Below are positions 8,053-16,967 of a DNA stretch of 64,000 bases, piece by piece. Each line of letters begins with the position of its first letter. Position 1 is the first letter of the stretch. This stretch comes from Chloroflexota bacterium (GTDB lineage Bacteria; Chloroflexota; Anaerolineae; 4572-78; J111). Where the stretch lies: contig BOKF01000016.1 of assembly GCA_016860845.1 (NCBI GenBank), forward strand, positions 106,299-170,298, given 5' to 3'. Below the pieces are notes generated by a model. The model saw only the letters and a list, made by a program, of their open reading frames with translations. It did no database searches and was not told the origin of the DNA. A program made the translations under genes and the position numbers.

Positions 8053-9264
8053 ATGCCTGCGGAAAATGGTCATAACCCCATTGCCTGGCGCATTGAGCAA
8101 ATGAATGAACGGGTTCGCTCAGCCAAAGAGCAAAACCTCTATCTTTATTTACAACCAGCCGAAGCTGTGGATGGGGTGTATGTGACGATTGATGGGCGTA
8201 AAATGCTCCAGTTTGCTTCTTATGCCTATCTGAACTTGCTGCATCACCCCAAGATTCAAGCGGCAGCCCAGGCGGCCCTGGTGGAATTTGGCTCTGGGAC
8301 ACACGGAGTGCGCATCCTGGCCGGAACCACGCGCATCCACGTCGAATTAGAGCAGACGATTGCCCGCTTTAAGGGGACTGAAGAGGCCATGGCGCTTTCA
8401 AGTGGCTATGTGACCAACTTAGGCACGATTGCGACTCTCCTGGGACGCAATGATGTGGTCATTTCCGACAAACTCAATCATGCCAGTATTGTGGATGGCT
8501 GTTTGCTGTCGCGGGCTAAATTTGTCCGCTTTGAGCATAATGATATGGAAGCGTTGGAAAAAGCACTGGCCGAAGCTCCTAAGAGCGCCGGCAAATTGGT
8601 TGTCGTGGATGCTGTTTTCAGTATGGATGGCGACATCATTAATTTGCCTGAAGTGATTCGCCTTTGCCGCCGCTATGAAGCGCTGCTCATGGTTGATGAA
8701 GCGCACTCGCTGGGGGTGCTGGGTGAAACAGGCCACGGTATCGAAGAGCATTTTGGCCTGGAAAATGGCATTGACATAAAAATGGGCACGTTGAGCAAAA
8801 CCATCCCCAGTGTTGGCGGGTACATTGCCGGCAGTTCCGAGTTGATTACCTATCTCAAGCATAGCATGCGCGCTTTTGTCTTTTCAGCCGCCTTACCCCC
8901 TGCCTCAGCCGCCGCTGCCAAAGCCTCCTTTGAGGTCATCGAAGCGGAACCGGAGCGGGTCAAAGCCTTGCAGGCCAATGTGAATTACTTTATCAAGGGG
9001 CTGCAAGAACGCGGCTTTAACACCCTCAAAAGCGCTACCCCGATTGTGCCGATTATTGCCGGCGACGACGAGCGGGCCTGGATGATGGCCCGGTTGTCGC
9101 AAGATGAAGGCGTCTTCGTCCTGCCGGTTGTGGCCCCGGCTGTGCCGAACGGTACCAGCCGTATTCGGGCCAATGTCACCGCCGGGCACACCCTGAAAGA
9201 GATTGAACAGGCGCTGGATGTGTTTGAACGGGCCGGCCGGGCTGTTGGCGTTTTACCTCACTAA
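8053..9264 (+). CDS. Alpha-oxoamine synthase family PLP enzyme (serine palmitoyltransferase/KBL/BioF-like)
   Basis: 403 residues, fold-type I PLP enzyme that condenses an amino acid with an acyl-CoA and releases CO2. Seen: the Gly-rich GSGTHGVRILAGTTRIHVELE, DKLNHASIVDGC, VDAVFSMDGD, VDEAHSLGVLG (PLP-binding Asp and His) and TLSKTIPSVGGY with the PLP lysine. The family includes serine palmitoyltransferase, glycine C-acetyltransferase and 8-amino-7-oxononanoate synthase; motifs do not separate these. The neighbour, a diacylglycerol/sphingosine-kinase-like gene four bases downstream, favours a lipid role, possibly making a 3-keto-sphinganine-type base. No biotin or threonine-degradation gene is nearby. 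GAAAGGAG lies before the ATG. Cytoplasmic, probably dimeric. Confidence 0.88.
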   Translation: MPAENGHNPIAWRIEQMNERVRSAKEQNLYLYLQPAEAVDGVYVTIDGRKMLQFASYAYLNLLHHPKIQAAAQAALVEFGSGTHGVRILAGTTRIHVELEQTIARFKGTEEAMALSSGYVTNLGTIATLLGRNDVVISDKLNHASIVDGCLLSRAKFVRFEHNDMEALEKALAEAPKSAGKLVVVDAVFSMDGDIINLPEVIRLCRRYEALLMVDEAHSLGVLGETGHGIEEHFGLENGIDIKMGTLSKTIPSVGGYIAGSSELITYLKHSMRAFVFSAALPPASAAAAKASFEVIEAEPERVKALQANVNYFIKGLQERGFNTLKSATPIVPIIAGDDERAWMMARLSQDEGVFVLPVVAPAVPNGTSRIRANVTAGHTLKEIEQALDVFERAGRAVGVLPH

Positions 9265-9267
9265 ATT

Positions 9268-10161
9268 GTGGCCGACAAGATTAAAGTCATCCTCAATCCC
9301 TACGGCGGCCGCTTGCCCACAGAGGCCAAAATTACCCTGGTGGAGCAGGCGTTAGACCAGGCCGGCCTGGATTATCATCTGGAGATAACGGTTCGGCGCG
9401 GTCAGGGAATTGAACTGGCTCGGCAGGCCAGGCAAGAAGGCTGGCCGGTGGTCGCCGCAGCGGGGGGGGATGGCATGGTCAACGAAGTGAGCAACGGCCT
9501 GCTGCAGGCCGCCGGTCAGGCCGAAGCGGGGATTTTGGGCATCATTCCGGTGGGCACGGCCAATGATTTGGCGGAGATGCTGCAAATCCCCTTTGACGTT
9601 AAAGCTGCCTGCCAGCGCCTGGCTGCCGGTACGACTCGCCTGATTGACGTGGGTGAGGTTAACGGCCATTATTTTGTCAACAATTCCGCGGTGGGCCTGG
9701 AGCCGGTGGTAACGGAAGCTCACGACCGGATGCGCTGGGTCAAGGGCAACTTACGCTATATTTTGGCCGCCTTGAAAACCCTGGCCCAAGCCAAACCCTG
9801 GTACATGCGCCTGAGCTGGGGCGACAGCTCCTTTGAAGGGTTTATTAACCTGGTTTCTATCGGCAACAGCAACCGGACCGGCGGTTTTTTTTATATGACT
9901 CCTCACGCCAGGCCCGATGATGGCCTGCTCGATTTCATCTACGCCGCCGGTCTGAGCCGCTGGCAGATGCTGCGGCTTTTACCCCAGACTTTCAGCGGGG
10001 CGCATATTCAACATCCCCAGGTAGCCTATCATCAAACAACATCTCTTTCAATTACTACTTCTCCCCCCACGTTGATTCAAACGGATGGCGAGATCTTGCC
10101 CGGAAATGCCACGGAAATCGTTTATCATCTCATTCCCAAGAAATTACGAGTGATTGTTTGA
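9268..10161 (+). CDS. Diacylglycerol/sphingosine kinase-like lipid kinase (YegS/DagK family)
   Basis: 297 residues starting with GTG. The family signatures are present: VILNPYGG near the N-terminus, AAAGGDGMVNEV (nucleotide-binding GGDG) and IIPVGTANDLAEML. The C-terminal part is a beta-sandwich with DDGLLDFIYA, usual for the family. The enzyme phosphorylates a lipid hydroxyl with ATP at the inner membrane face; whether the lipid is diacylglycerol or a long-chain base is open. The gene starts four bases after the oxoamine synthase stop and overlaps the next gene by four bases, so the three genes form one operon. Confidence 0.9.
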   Translation: MADKIKVILNPYGGRLPTEAKITLVEQALDQAGLDYHLEITVRRGQGIELARQARQEGWPVVAAAGGDGMVNEVSNGLLQAAGQAEAGILGIIPVGTANDLAEMLQIPFDVKAACQRLAAGTTRLIDVGEVNGHYFVNNSAVGLEPVVTEAHDRMRWVKGNLRYILAALKTLAQAKPWYMRLSWGDSSFEGFINLVSIGNSNRTGGFFYMTPHARPDDGLLDFIYAAGLSRWQMLRLLPQTFSGAHIQHPQVAYHQTTSLSITTSPPTLIQTDGEILPGNATEIVYHLIPKKLRVIV

Positions 10162-10817
10162 TTGTGTTGCTTCCCCGCTGGCTGATTAAAATTGGTTTTC
10201 ACCTGCTTTACTACCAAATGGCCTGGACCTACGACGCCGTGGCCTGGCTGGTTTCGTTTGGACAATGGGCGGCCTGGCGGCGGCTGGCTTTGCCCTTTTT
10301 GCAGCCCGGTCCTACCCTGGAACTGGCCTATGGCACCGGCGCCTTCTTCGCCGAAATGACCACAGCGGGTTATCAACCGCTTGGCATTGACCTGTCGCCT
10401 TATATGGCTCGCCTGGCCAGCCGGCGTCTCCGCCGCCGCAGCCTGCCTCTGCGTCTCAGCCGGGCCAGGGCACAAAAGCTGCCCTTTCCTGCCGATCATT
10501 TTGCCAACGTTGTGGCCACCTTTCCCACCGATTACATGTTGGCCCGTGATACGATGGCCGAAATTCACCGCGTTCTCCACTGCGCCGCTGAGGGGCAGCC
10601 GCCGGGCCGGTTAATCGTCGTGTTTGAAGGTCACTTGCGCGGCCCCTGGCCTATCCGGCCTTTTATCAATTGGCTCTACGAGATTACCGGCCAGCGCAGC
10701 TTGCCCCCGACCAAACCCCTCCACTTGCTCACCAGCGGCGGTTTTGCGGCCCGTTGGGAACTGGTTGAGCGCGATGGGGCCGCAGCACGCCTACTCATTG
10801 CCGAAAAGCAGGGATGA
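10158..10817 (+). CDS. Class I SAM-dependent methyltransferase
   Basis: 219 residues, TTG start that overlaps the upstream stop by four bases (coupled translation). The SAM-binding motif I is LELAYGTGAFF and the following acidic residue is in LGIDLSPYM; LPFPADHFANVVATFPTDYM matches motif IV of UbiE-like enzymes. An N-terminal amphipathic segment (WLIKIGFHLLYYQMAW) may touch the membrane. The operon partners suggest a lipid or quinone-like substrate, but this is inference. The last 60 residues (LLTSGGFAARWELVERDG) fit the end of a methyltransferase domain. Confidence 0.82.
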   Translation: MIVLLPRWLIKIGFHLLYYQMAWTYDAVAWLVSFGQWAAWRRLALPFLQPGPTLELAYGTGAFFAEMTTAGYQPLGIDLSPYMARLASRRLRRRSLPLRLSRARAQKLPFPADHFANVVATFPTDYMLARDTMAEIHRVLHCAAEGQPPGRLIVVFEGHLRGPWPIRPFINWLYEITGQRSLPPTKPLHLLTSGGFAARWELVERDGAAARLLIAEKQG

Positions 10818-10860
10818 AAGGAAGACTGGAAGGCGGAAAGTTTGGAAGAATAGCGAACTG

Positions 10861-10924
10861 GTGAATTATCAATTGTGAATGAGTCCCCGTTAACAATTAA
10901 CAATTAACAATTGACAATTCACCC
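10861..10924. repeat. Heptameric repeat with inverted arms
   Basis: Four tandem heptads of the form TTAACAA/TTGACAA cover 10890-10917. They sit inside a larger dyad: GTGAATTATCAATT (10861-10874) pairs with AATTGACAATTCAC (10909-10922) with one mismatch. Part of the repeat family found at six other places in the window. Confidence 0.75.
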
Positions 10925-10971
10925 TTGACATTTATTCCGGCTCGTCCGCTTCCCCTCTTCGCATATTTAAT

Positions 10972-10979
10972 GGTATAAT
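10972..10979 (+). promoter_or_regulatory. Extended -10 promoter before the NTPase-propeller gene
   Basis: TGGTATAAT: a perfect TATAAT (10974-10979) preceded by the extended -10 TGn. No good -35 box is seen at the usual distance. It lies 123 bases before the start codon; between them is an imperfect hairpin with arms CATGGGGCGT and ACGCCACATG near 11047-11081. Confidence 0.5.
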
Positions 10980-11101
10980 GGGCGCTTGTGCTGGTACGAA
11001 AGTACGTATCGAATAGTTCCAAGATTTTAATAAGGCCAAATGTCTTACATGGGGCGTGAGATTAACCGTATACGCCACATGGGTCACGCGGAGTTTCGAT
11101 T

Positions 11102-13426
11102 TTGACAGATACAACTAATCCTTATCGTCCGGGCGAACCGGTTGCCGATCCAGCCCTGCTGTTTGGCCGGCAAAATGCCGCCGATTGGATTGAACTGCAA
11201 CTCGTCGCCAACGCCCGGACGCTGGTGCTCAGCGCGCTGCCATTGGTCGGTAAAACGTCGTTGGTGCGGCACGTGGGTAGCCTGCAAAACCTGGACTGTC
11301 TCAATTTAGCGGTCACGCTTTCCGCCCCGGTGCTGCTGTTGGAAGCGGGTGATAAACGTTCTCGCCAGGAAGTACGCGGGCAGGGAGCCATCAATGCTGT
11401 TCTACAGACGGTCATTGACCAGCTTGTGCCTCAACTCAAACTGCTCAATCTTTCTCCCCGCTTGCCCGAAGACGCCCCGGCGCAGCCGGCCACTGCGCTG
11501 CGCCACCTCTTTGCCCAGGCCAATCAGCACCTTGATTCCTCACAGCGGCTGGTCCTCTACTTCGACGACTTGCACACGCTGCTGACCCAGGACAAAGCTC
11601 TGATTTCTGCTTTCTTGACCAGCCTGATGCCGCTCCTGGATGAATGTCCCCGGCTGCATCTTGTTTTTGTTGCTAACCAGGATAAGTTGAAACAGATTAG
11701 CCATCCTTTGCTGGATGGCGCACCGACCTTCAACCTGGGTGTCCTGACTGCCGACGCTTCGCTCAGCATGATCACTTTGCCCGTCAAAAATGTGCTGCGC
11801 TTTGATTATGGCGTCACCAAGCGTATCGCCGAAATCAACTCCCACCATCCTTATTACTTGTGCCTCTTTTGCCATACCCTCCTGAACCGCCAGGTCTTTG
11901 ACGGCTGGGTCAATCAACGCGACTTTGACGCGGCGTTAGCCGAAATCCTCGACTCGCCGATTGAACCGTTCCGGCAAATTTGGGATCAATCCACCTGGGC
12001 CGAGCGGGCGGTGCTGGCCGGTATGGCGGCCATTCAAGGGGCGCATGGCCCAATTACCCGCCAGGAAGTGACCCGGTTTTTGCAGCGGCAGAGCAGCGCC
12101 GTTGTGCCTGAAGTGGTTGTCGAGGGGTTGGAGTCTCTGGCCGAGCGGGGAGTGCTGGCCCCCATGGGCGCTCTGAGTTATCGCTTCCATGTCGAGCTGC
12201 TGCGCTTTTGGCTGCGTGAACACACTAATCCGGTAGAGATTCTCAAAGAAGTGGATTGGGCCCGGGCTGCGGCTCAACTCAAACCCACTGCCAACATGGA
12301 AAGAGCCGCGCTCCCGGCGATTGGTTCTATGGCAGGCCAGTCCCGGAAAAGGGGTAAAAAAGGATTCTTGTGGCCGCTCGCCATTACTTTACTGGTGCTG
12401 CTGTGTTTGTTGACCACCGGCGCTGTTTTTGCCTTCCGCTTTTTAGACCTGCCTCTTGCTTTTCTGGCAACCCCCACCGCTGTACAGATTGCTACCCTTG
12501 AAAGCCAGGCCGTGGCCCCAGCCGTTCCGCCAACCGCCACCTTGCCGCCGGAACCGACGGCAACTCCCACCCCTACTCCGCCCTTGGTCGTAGCCCGTAC
12601 CTTACCCTCCCTGACCTACATGGGCCGGGATGTTGACCAGAACTGGCGTATTTATGTAATGAATGCTGACGGCACCGGCGTAACCGCCCTTTCCCCAGAA
12701 GGGGAGGATGATACCGCTCCCATCTGGTCGCCGGATGGGCAAAAGATTGCTTTTGTTTCCACGCGAGATGGCAATCGTGAAGTGTATTTGATGGATGCTG
12801 ACGGGCAAAACGTAGTCAATATAACCCGTCACCCGGCAGATGATTGGACCCCCTCCTGGTCGCCTGATGGCAAACGACTGGCTTTTTCCTCCATCCGCGC
12901 CGGTAACTGGGAAATTTTTATCGTGGATCTGGCCTGTCTGAGCAATCCTGAAATCTGCCCCGACCAAACAACTCAACTTACCGCCAACGGCAACGGCAAC
13001 CTCGGTCCGGTCTGGTCGCCCGATGGCAGCCGGATTGCCTACAGCAGTAAGGCTCCCGGCAACTGGGATCTTTTTACTATGACCGGCGCTGGCTCCGATG
13101 TGCGCCAGGTGACCACCGACCCGGCCAATGACCTCTCCCCGGCCTGGTCGCCCGATGGCACAAGGCTGGCTTTTGAAACCAATCGGGATGGCAATGTCGA
13201 GATTTACGTGGTGGATGCCAACGGCAGCGCCATTCAAAACGTCAGTAATTATTCTCAGGCCAATGACCACGGGCCTACCTGGTCGCCCGATGGGCAGCAA
13301 CTCGTCTTCTATTCCAACCGTGAGGGTAACTGGGACGTTTTCACCACCACCCTCGACGGCCAGACAGTTGTCAACCTGACCCAAACCCCCACCCGCGATG
13401 AGCAGACTCCGGCCTGGCGGCCCTAA
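11102..13426 (+). CDS. Membrane protein: NTPase domain fused to extracellular TolB-like beta-propeller
   Basis: 774 residues, TTG start with CGGAG upstream. The N-terminal part (about 1-380) is a STAND/AAA-type NTPase: NPYRPGEPV start, P-loop LVLSALPLVGKTSL (the first Gly is Ala) and Walker B RLVLYFDDLHTLL, then a winged-helix-like stretch with EQ/ELLRFWLREH. One membrane helix (about 420-440) and a Pro/Thr-rich linker (about 455-500) follow. The rest is a six-bladed propeller: five units with WSPDG plus a first unit lacking it, each about 43 residues and ending in an I/VYxxDAxG-type strand. The propeller should lie outside the cell and the NTPase inside, so the protein may sense or bind an outer ligand and signal inwards. 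No enzyme function is clear. Family members with this layout are common in Chloroflexota (from memory). Confidence 0.82.
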   Translation: MTDTTNPYRPGEPVADPALLFGRQNAADWIELQLVANARTLVLSALPLVGKTSLVRHVGSLQNLDCLNLAVTLSAPVLLLEAGDKRSRQEVRGQGAINAVLQTVIDQLVPQLKLLNLSPRLPEDAPAQPATALRHLFAQANQHLDSSQRLVLYFDDLHTLLTQDKALISAFLTSLMPLLDECPRLHLVFVANQDKLKQISHPLLDGAPTFNLGVLTADASLSMITLPVKNVLRFDYGVTKRIAEINSHHPYYLCLFCHTLLNRQVFDGWVNQRDFDAALAEILDSPIEPFRQIWDQSTWAERAVLAGMAAIQGAHGPITRQEVTRFLQRQSSAVVPEVVVEGLESLAERGVLAPMGALSYRFHVELLRFWLREHTNPVEILKEVDWARAAAQLKPTANMERAALPAIGSMAGQSRKRGKKGFLWPLAITLLVLLCLLTTGAVFAFRFLDLPLAFLATPTAVQIATLESQAVAPAVPPTATLPPEPTATPTPTPPLVVARTLPSLTYMGRDVDQNWRIYVMNADGTGVTALSPEGEDDTAPIWSPDGQKIAFVSTRDGNREVYLMDADGQNVVNITRHPADDWTPSWSPDGKRLAFSSIRAGNWEIFIVDLACLSNPEICPDQTTQLTANGNGNLGPVWSPDGSRIAYSSKAPGNWDLFTMTGAGSDVRQVTTDPANDLSPAWSPDGTRLAFETNRDGNVEIYVVDANGSAIQNVSNYSQANDHGPTWSPDGQQLVFYSNREGNWDVFTTTLDGQTVVNLTQTPTRDEQTPAWRP

Positions 13427-13467
13427 TCGGGACGAAATTGAGGTAGGTGGTTAAAGATTGAAGTTTG

Positions 13468-16056
13468 ATGAATCTGCACAGGTTCCTGCCTATTGCTGTT
13501 CTCCTCCTTGCCTTCGCCCTTCGCATTATTGCCATTGATCACATCCCTCCCGGTCTCTCCCACGACGAAGCCTACAACGGCGTTACGGCCTTGCAGGTGC
13601 TGGAAGGGGCGCAGCGCCCCATTTTTTTTGAAATCAACAAAGGCATCGAGCCGCTCATCATCTACCTGGAGGCCCTGGCCTTCTACGGTTTTGGCATTGG
13701 ACCTGTGCCGATGCGCCTGGTCAATGTCATCTGCGGCCTGCTGACCGTAGCCCTGGTTTATCCGCTGACCCTACGCCTGTTCAACCGGCGGGTGGCGCTG
13801 CTGGCAATGGCCGGGCTGGCCGTATCGTTTTGGGCCGTTTTCACCAGTCGCCTGGCCCTGCGGGCTGTCACCTTGCCGCCGCTGCTGATGTTGACCCTCT
13901 ATTTTTTGTGGCGCGGAGTCAGTAGTCAGAGGTCAGTAGTCAGTAGTCAGAAGTCAGTAGCCAGTAGTCAGAAGTCAGAAGTAAGTCTTCTACCTTTCGT
14001 CTCCAACCCCCTATCTTCTACCCTCTACCCTCTATCTTCTATCTTCTATCTTCCATCCTCCATCTTCTTCTTCGCCTTGAGCGGCCTGGCCCTGGGCGCG
14101 ACCATGTACACTTACCTGTCCAGCCGCTTTGCGCCTTTCCTGATCCTGGCTATTTTTGGTTATCAATTCCTGCGAAGACAGGTGACCAGGTGGCACTGGT
14201 TTGGTTTGATGATCCTGATGGTCATTTGGGCGGTCCTTTTTGCCCCGCTGGCTAACTATTTCTGGCAGCACAGCGCCAGCTTCACCGAACGTTCCAGCCA
14301 GGTTTCGACTGTTCCCTACGCTCTCAACGGCGACTTTGGCCCGCTCCTGCGCCACACGCTCCGCACCCTGGGTATGTTCACCTTTCATGGCGACGAAACC
14401 GACCGTTACAATCTCGACGGCCGGCCTGTTTTTGATTGGCTTAACGGCTTGTTTTTCTGCCTGGGGCTAATCCTGGTCCTGCTCCGCCTGCGCCGGCCTG
14501 TTGGTTTGGCTGGGCCGGCTATGTTCCTGCTGCTGTGGCTCTTTTTCATGCTCCTACCCGGCTTCATCACCGACGACAGCCCTCACTTTCTGCGCACCAT
14601 CGGCGCCATGCCGGCTGCCTACATCCTCTGGGCATTGGGCTTGGACTGGGCAAGCCAGCGCGTCAGCGAATGGCGAACCCGCAGGGCAAGTGTGGCGAAC
14701 GATAAAGCCTCACCCTCTACGCCTCACGTCTCACATTTCACATTTCGCGTTTCGCGCTTCATCCTTCTTCCTTCATCCTTCTTCCTTCTTCTCCTCCTTC
14801 TCACCGGCTACGATTACTTCATTCGCTGGGCTAACGCTCCTGAGGCGCGTTACATTTATGGGGCAGACATCGCCGCAGTAGCGGGTTACATGAAGGCTGC
14901 TCCCAATGAAGGACTGGCCGCCATTTCAGCCGAGTATTACCGTGACCTGGACCCTTTTCGTCTCAGCCTCCACTCGCACGGCCAACCCCCGTTTGTCGTC
15001 TGGTTTGATGGCCGGCAGAGCCTCGCGTTTCCGCCGCCGGAGAGCGGCTTGTCGCCGCGCTACATTTTCCCGCTTTCGGCCCCTCCCGCCGACGTTTGGC
15101 AGCCCTTTTTGCAGCCTTCCTCCACAGAGTCGGGTCAAGAGTATGTGGTGTACCGCCTGCGGAATGCTGCGGAACTGCGCCAGGCTTACCTGGCTGCCTT
15201 TGCCGGGCCTGACACCCTGGGAGTCAATATCAACAATGACCTGATTCTATCGGCCTATCAAGTGCTCGGGTCGGTGGTTAGCGGGGGTAAGTTTCAGGTG
15301 TTGCTGAGCTGGCAAGCCCTGCGAGCGCTCCCTCCCGACGCCGATTATACGTTTCTGGTGCAGTTGCAGGATAAGCAGGGCCATGTTTGGGCCGAAGCCG
15401 ACGGCAACGGCTATCCTCCCAGCAATTGGCAGCCGGGCGTGCAAGGGCTGCAACTGCTGGTGCTGCGCTTGCCCGGCGACCTGCCCCCACGCGCCTACCA
15501 CCTCACTGCTCAGGTCGTTGACCGGCGCAGTGGCCAGGCTTTACCCGCAGCTACAGGGAAGACCGTTATCACCCTCGGTGTTCTGACGGGCCAACTGGCC
15601 CCGACTCCGCGAATCATTGACCCGGCCAAACTTCCGCATCCCACCTCGGCCCTCCCTGGGGAAGGGCCAGGACGGGAGATTGCTTTGCGTGGCTATGATC
15701 TGAAAAATTCTACCGTCCATCCTGGCGCAACTTTAGCTGTAACACTTCACTGGCAGGTCTTACAGCCGCCGCAGGCAGATTATCACCTGGAATTTTTCTT
15801 GGTTGACGACCAGATGGAGATCGTTTATCGCTGGCCGGCTCTTGCACCAATTAACGGCGAGTGGCCGACCCGGCAGTGGCCGGCCGATTATTGGGTTCAG
15901 GACCGGTTGGATTTAGTGGTTGGAGATGATGCGCCGCGCGGGCAATTTACCCTGCGAGCTGCCTGGGTAAGTGAAACTGGCGGGCCGTCCCAGCCGGCTA
16001 ACCCTGGCGCGTCCTCAGCCAGCTTCGAATTGGAAAGAGTGACGATTACGGATTAG
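13468..16056 (+). CDS. Glycosyltransferase family 39-like integral membrane protein with repeat-derived insertions
   Basis: 862 residues from the ATG at 13468 (a TTG lies one codon earlier). About ten or more membrane helices follow; the N-terminal HDEAYNG with its acidic pair matches the first-loop acidic motif of PMT/ArnT-type transferases that use polyprenyl-phosphate sugars, and MRLVNVICGLLTVALVYPLT is typical. The last 330 residues are soluble, beta-rich and extracellular (QVLLSWQALRALPPDADYTF). Two in-frame stretches of heptameric repeat lie inside the gene: 13917-14066 (150 bases, encoding a Ser/Gln/Lys/Val linker and LSSIFYLPSS) and 14708-14791 (84 bases, encoding HVSHFTFRVSRFILLPSSFF). 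Both are multiples of three. The sugar and acceptor are unknown. Confidence 0.8.
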   Translation: MNLHRFLPIAVLLLAFALRIIAIDHIPPGLSHDEAYNGVTALQVLEGAQRPIFFEINKGIEPLIIYLEALAFYGFGIGPVPMRLVNVICGLLTVALVYPLTLRLFNRRVALLAMAGLAVSFWAVFTSRLALRAVTLPPLLMLTLYFLWRGVSSQRSVVSSQKSVASSQKSEVSLLPFVSNPLSSTLYPLSSIFYLPSSIFFFALSGLALGATMYTYLSSRFAPFLILAIFGYQFLRRQVTRWHWFGLMILMVIWAVLFAPLANYFWQHSASFTERSSQVSTVPYALNGDFGPLLRHTLRTLGMFTFHGDETDRYNLDGRPVFDWLNGLFFCLGLILVLLRLRRPVGLAGPAMFLLLWLFFMLLPGFITDDSPHFLRTIGAMPAAYILWALGLDWASQRVSEWRTRRASVANDKASPSTPHVSHFTFRVSRFILLPSSFFLLLLLLTGYDYFIRWANAPEARYIYGADIAAVAGYMKAAPNEGLAAISAEYYRDLDPFRLSLHSHGQPPFVVWFDGRQSLAFPPPESGLSPRYIFPLSAPPADVWQPFLQPSSTESGQEYVVYRLRNAAELRQAYLAAFAGPDTLGVNINNDLILSAYQVLGSVVSGGKFQVLLSWQALRALPPDADYTFLVQLQDKQGHVWAEADGNGYPPSNWQPGVQGLQLLVLRLPGDLPPRAYHLTAQVVDRRSGQALPAATGKTVITLGVLTGQLAPTPRIIDPAKLPHPTSALPGEGPGREIALRGYDLKNSTVHPGATLAVTLHWQVLQPPQADYHLEFFLVDDQMEIVYRWPALAPINGEWPTRQWPADYWVQDRLDLVVGDDAPRGQFTLRAAWVSETGGPSQPANPGASSASFELERVTITD
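13917..14066 (+). repeat. Heptameric tandem repeats inside the glycosyltransferase gene
   Basis: Ten consecutive heptads of the type AGTCAGT/AGTCAGA (13917-13986), a 24-base spacer, then eight heptads of the type CTATCTT/CTACCCT/CCATCCT (14011-14066). The whole stretch is exactly 150 bases. Because 7 and 3 share no factor, each frame is read in turn, and the protein shows a 7-residue periodicity every 21 bases (SSQRSVV, SSQKSVA, SSQKSEV). Confidence 0.9.
14708..14791 (+). repeat. Second heptameric repeat block inside the glycosyltransferase gene
   Basis: Twelve heptads that drift from CCTCACC through TTTCACA and TTTCGCG to CTTCATC/CTTCTTC; total 84 bases, a multiple of three. The reading frame stays open, and the end of the block supplies the first residues of a membrane helix (ILLPSSFFLLLLLL). 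Confidence 0.85.
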
Positions 16057-16081
16057 CCCTCAATGCTTGGGCCTATTTAAC

Positions 16082-16111
16082 TTGTCATAGTGATTAAACT
16101 GGTGATATAAT
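16082..16111 (+). promoter_or_regulatory. Sigma-70-type promoter
   Basis: TTGTCA (16082-16087), an 18-base spacer and TATAAT (16106-16111), 50 bases before the next start codon and just after the glycosyltransferase stop. Confidence 0.65.
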
Positions 16112-16161
16112 AGGCATCAGAACTTCAACTGTCATCCTCAAGTGGCCCGGGAGTCAAATCA

Positions 16162-16911
16162 ATGTCAATGCTCGACGATGCTATTCAAGCCATTCGCATG
16201 GGCGATAAAGAAGAAGGGCGTCGGTTGTTGGAGGAAATGCTTGAAACCGACGAAGGCAATGAAAACGTCTGGTTGTGGTTAACCGCAGTCGTTGATACCG
16301 ATGAAGACCGCGAGGTCTGCCTTGAAAATGTTCTGGCCCTCAACCCCAATAATTCCATCGCCCGGCAAAGTATGGCCGCGTTAAAAGCAGGCAATTTTAA
16401 TCCAGGTGACATCGTGCGCAGCGCTCTTGAGGAAGAGGAAGAAGAGCCAGAGACAGGCGCTACCTTTCTGGACGAGTTTCATCGCGCCGGCGAAGACGAA
16501 GAGGATGAAGATGAAGAATTGGTCATGCCCAGCACCATGGCCAAGTCAAAAGGAAAATCGTCGAAGCAGGCCGCCAAAAAGAAAGGTGGCGGGTTCAAGC
16601 TCAACCCCCGGCTCATCGTGCTGGCAGTCTTGGTGCTGTTGATAATTTGTGCCCTGGCAGGGGTAGCGGCTTACAACTTGATGGGTGGAGGGCTTGAACC
16701 TTCCAGCGGCCAACCGACGCCGGAAGCGCCAGCGGGCGGCGGCGAAGTCCAACCGACTGCCGAACCGGCGGCCACTGATACGCCGGTCGCGCCACCCACC
16801 GCCACACCTCTTCCCACGAAACCGCCGCTTGAACTACCCACCCCAAAACCAACCGACCTGCCCACTCCGACCTCGACTCCGGTGGTTCTGCCCACTGTTG
16901 GCGGCTCTTAA
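16162..16911 (+). CDS. TPR-like membrane protein with Pro/Thr-rich exterior
   Basis: 249 residues. The first 75 residues resemble one or two tetratricopeptide helices (AIRMGDKEEGRRLLEEMLE, then WLWLTAVVDTDEDREVCLEN and ALNPNNSIAR). A charged linker rich in Glu/Asp and then Lys follows, one membrane helix (LIVLAVLVLLIICALAGVAA, about 152-171), and an outer tail rich in Pro and Thr. The topology is inferred from the Lys cluster before the helix. I know no function; the TPR part may bind a protein partner inside the cell. It has its own promoter and is followed directly by a terminator, so it is probably a single-gene unit. Confidence 0.7.
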   Translation: MSMLDDAIQAIRMGDKEEGRRLLEEMLETDEGNENVWLWLTAVVDTDEDREVCLENVLALNPNNSIARQSMAALKAGNFNPGDIVRSALEEEEEEPETGATFLDEFHRAGEDEEDEDEELVMPSTMAKSKGKSSKQAAKKKGGGFKLNPRLIVLAVLVLLIICALAGVAAYNLMGGGLEPSSGQPTPEAPAGGGEVQPTAEPAATDTPVAPPTATPLPTKPPLELPTPKPTDLPTPTSTPVVLPTVGGS

Positions 16912-16931
16912 TAAGCGTGTTGCCTTGCTAT

Positions 16932-16967
16932 AAACCGGCCACTCGCTGCGAGCTGGCCGGTTTTTTT
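16932..16967 (+). terminator. Rho-independent terminator
   Basis: Arms AAACCGGCCA and TGGCCGGTTT pair around an inner short hairpin CTCGC/GCGAG, and seven T follow. It is 20 bases after the stop of the TPR-like gene. Confidence 0.9.

Noticed and set aside
13917..14066. Short repeats that could suggest a CRISPR array or assembly error
   Set aside because: Units are 7 bases with no spacers, so not CRISPR. An assembly error is unlikely because the frame is kept and other heptad runs in the window have different words.
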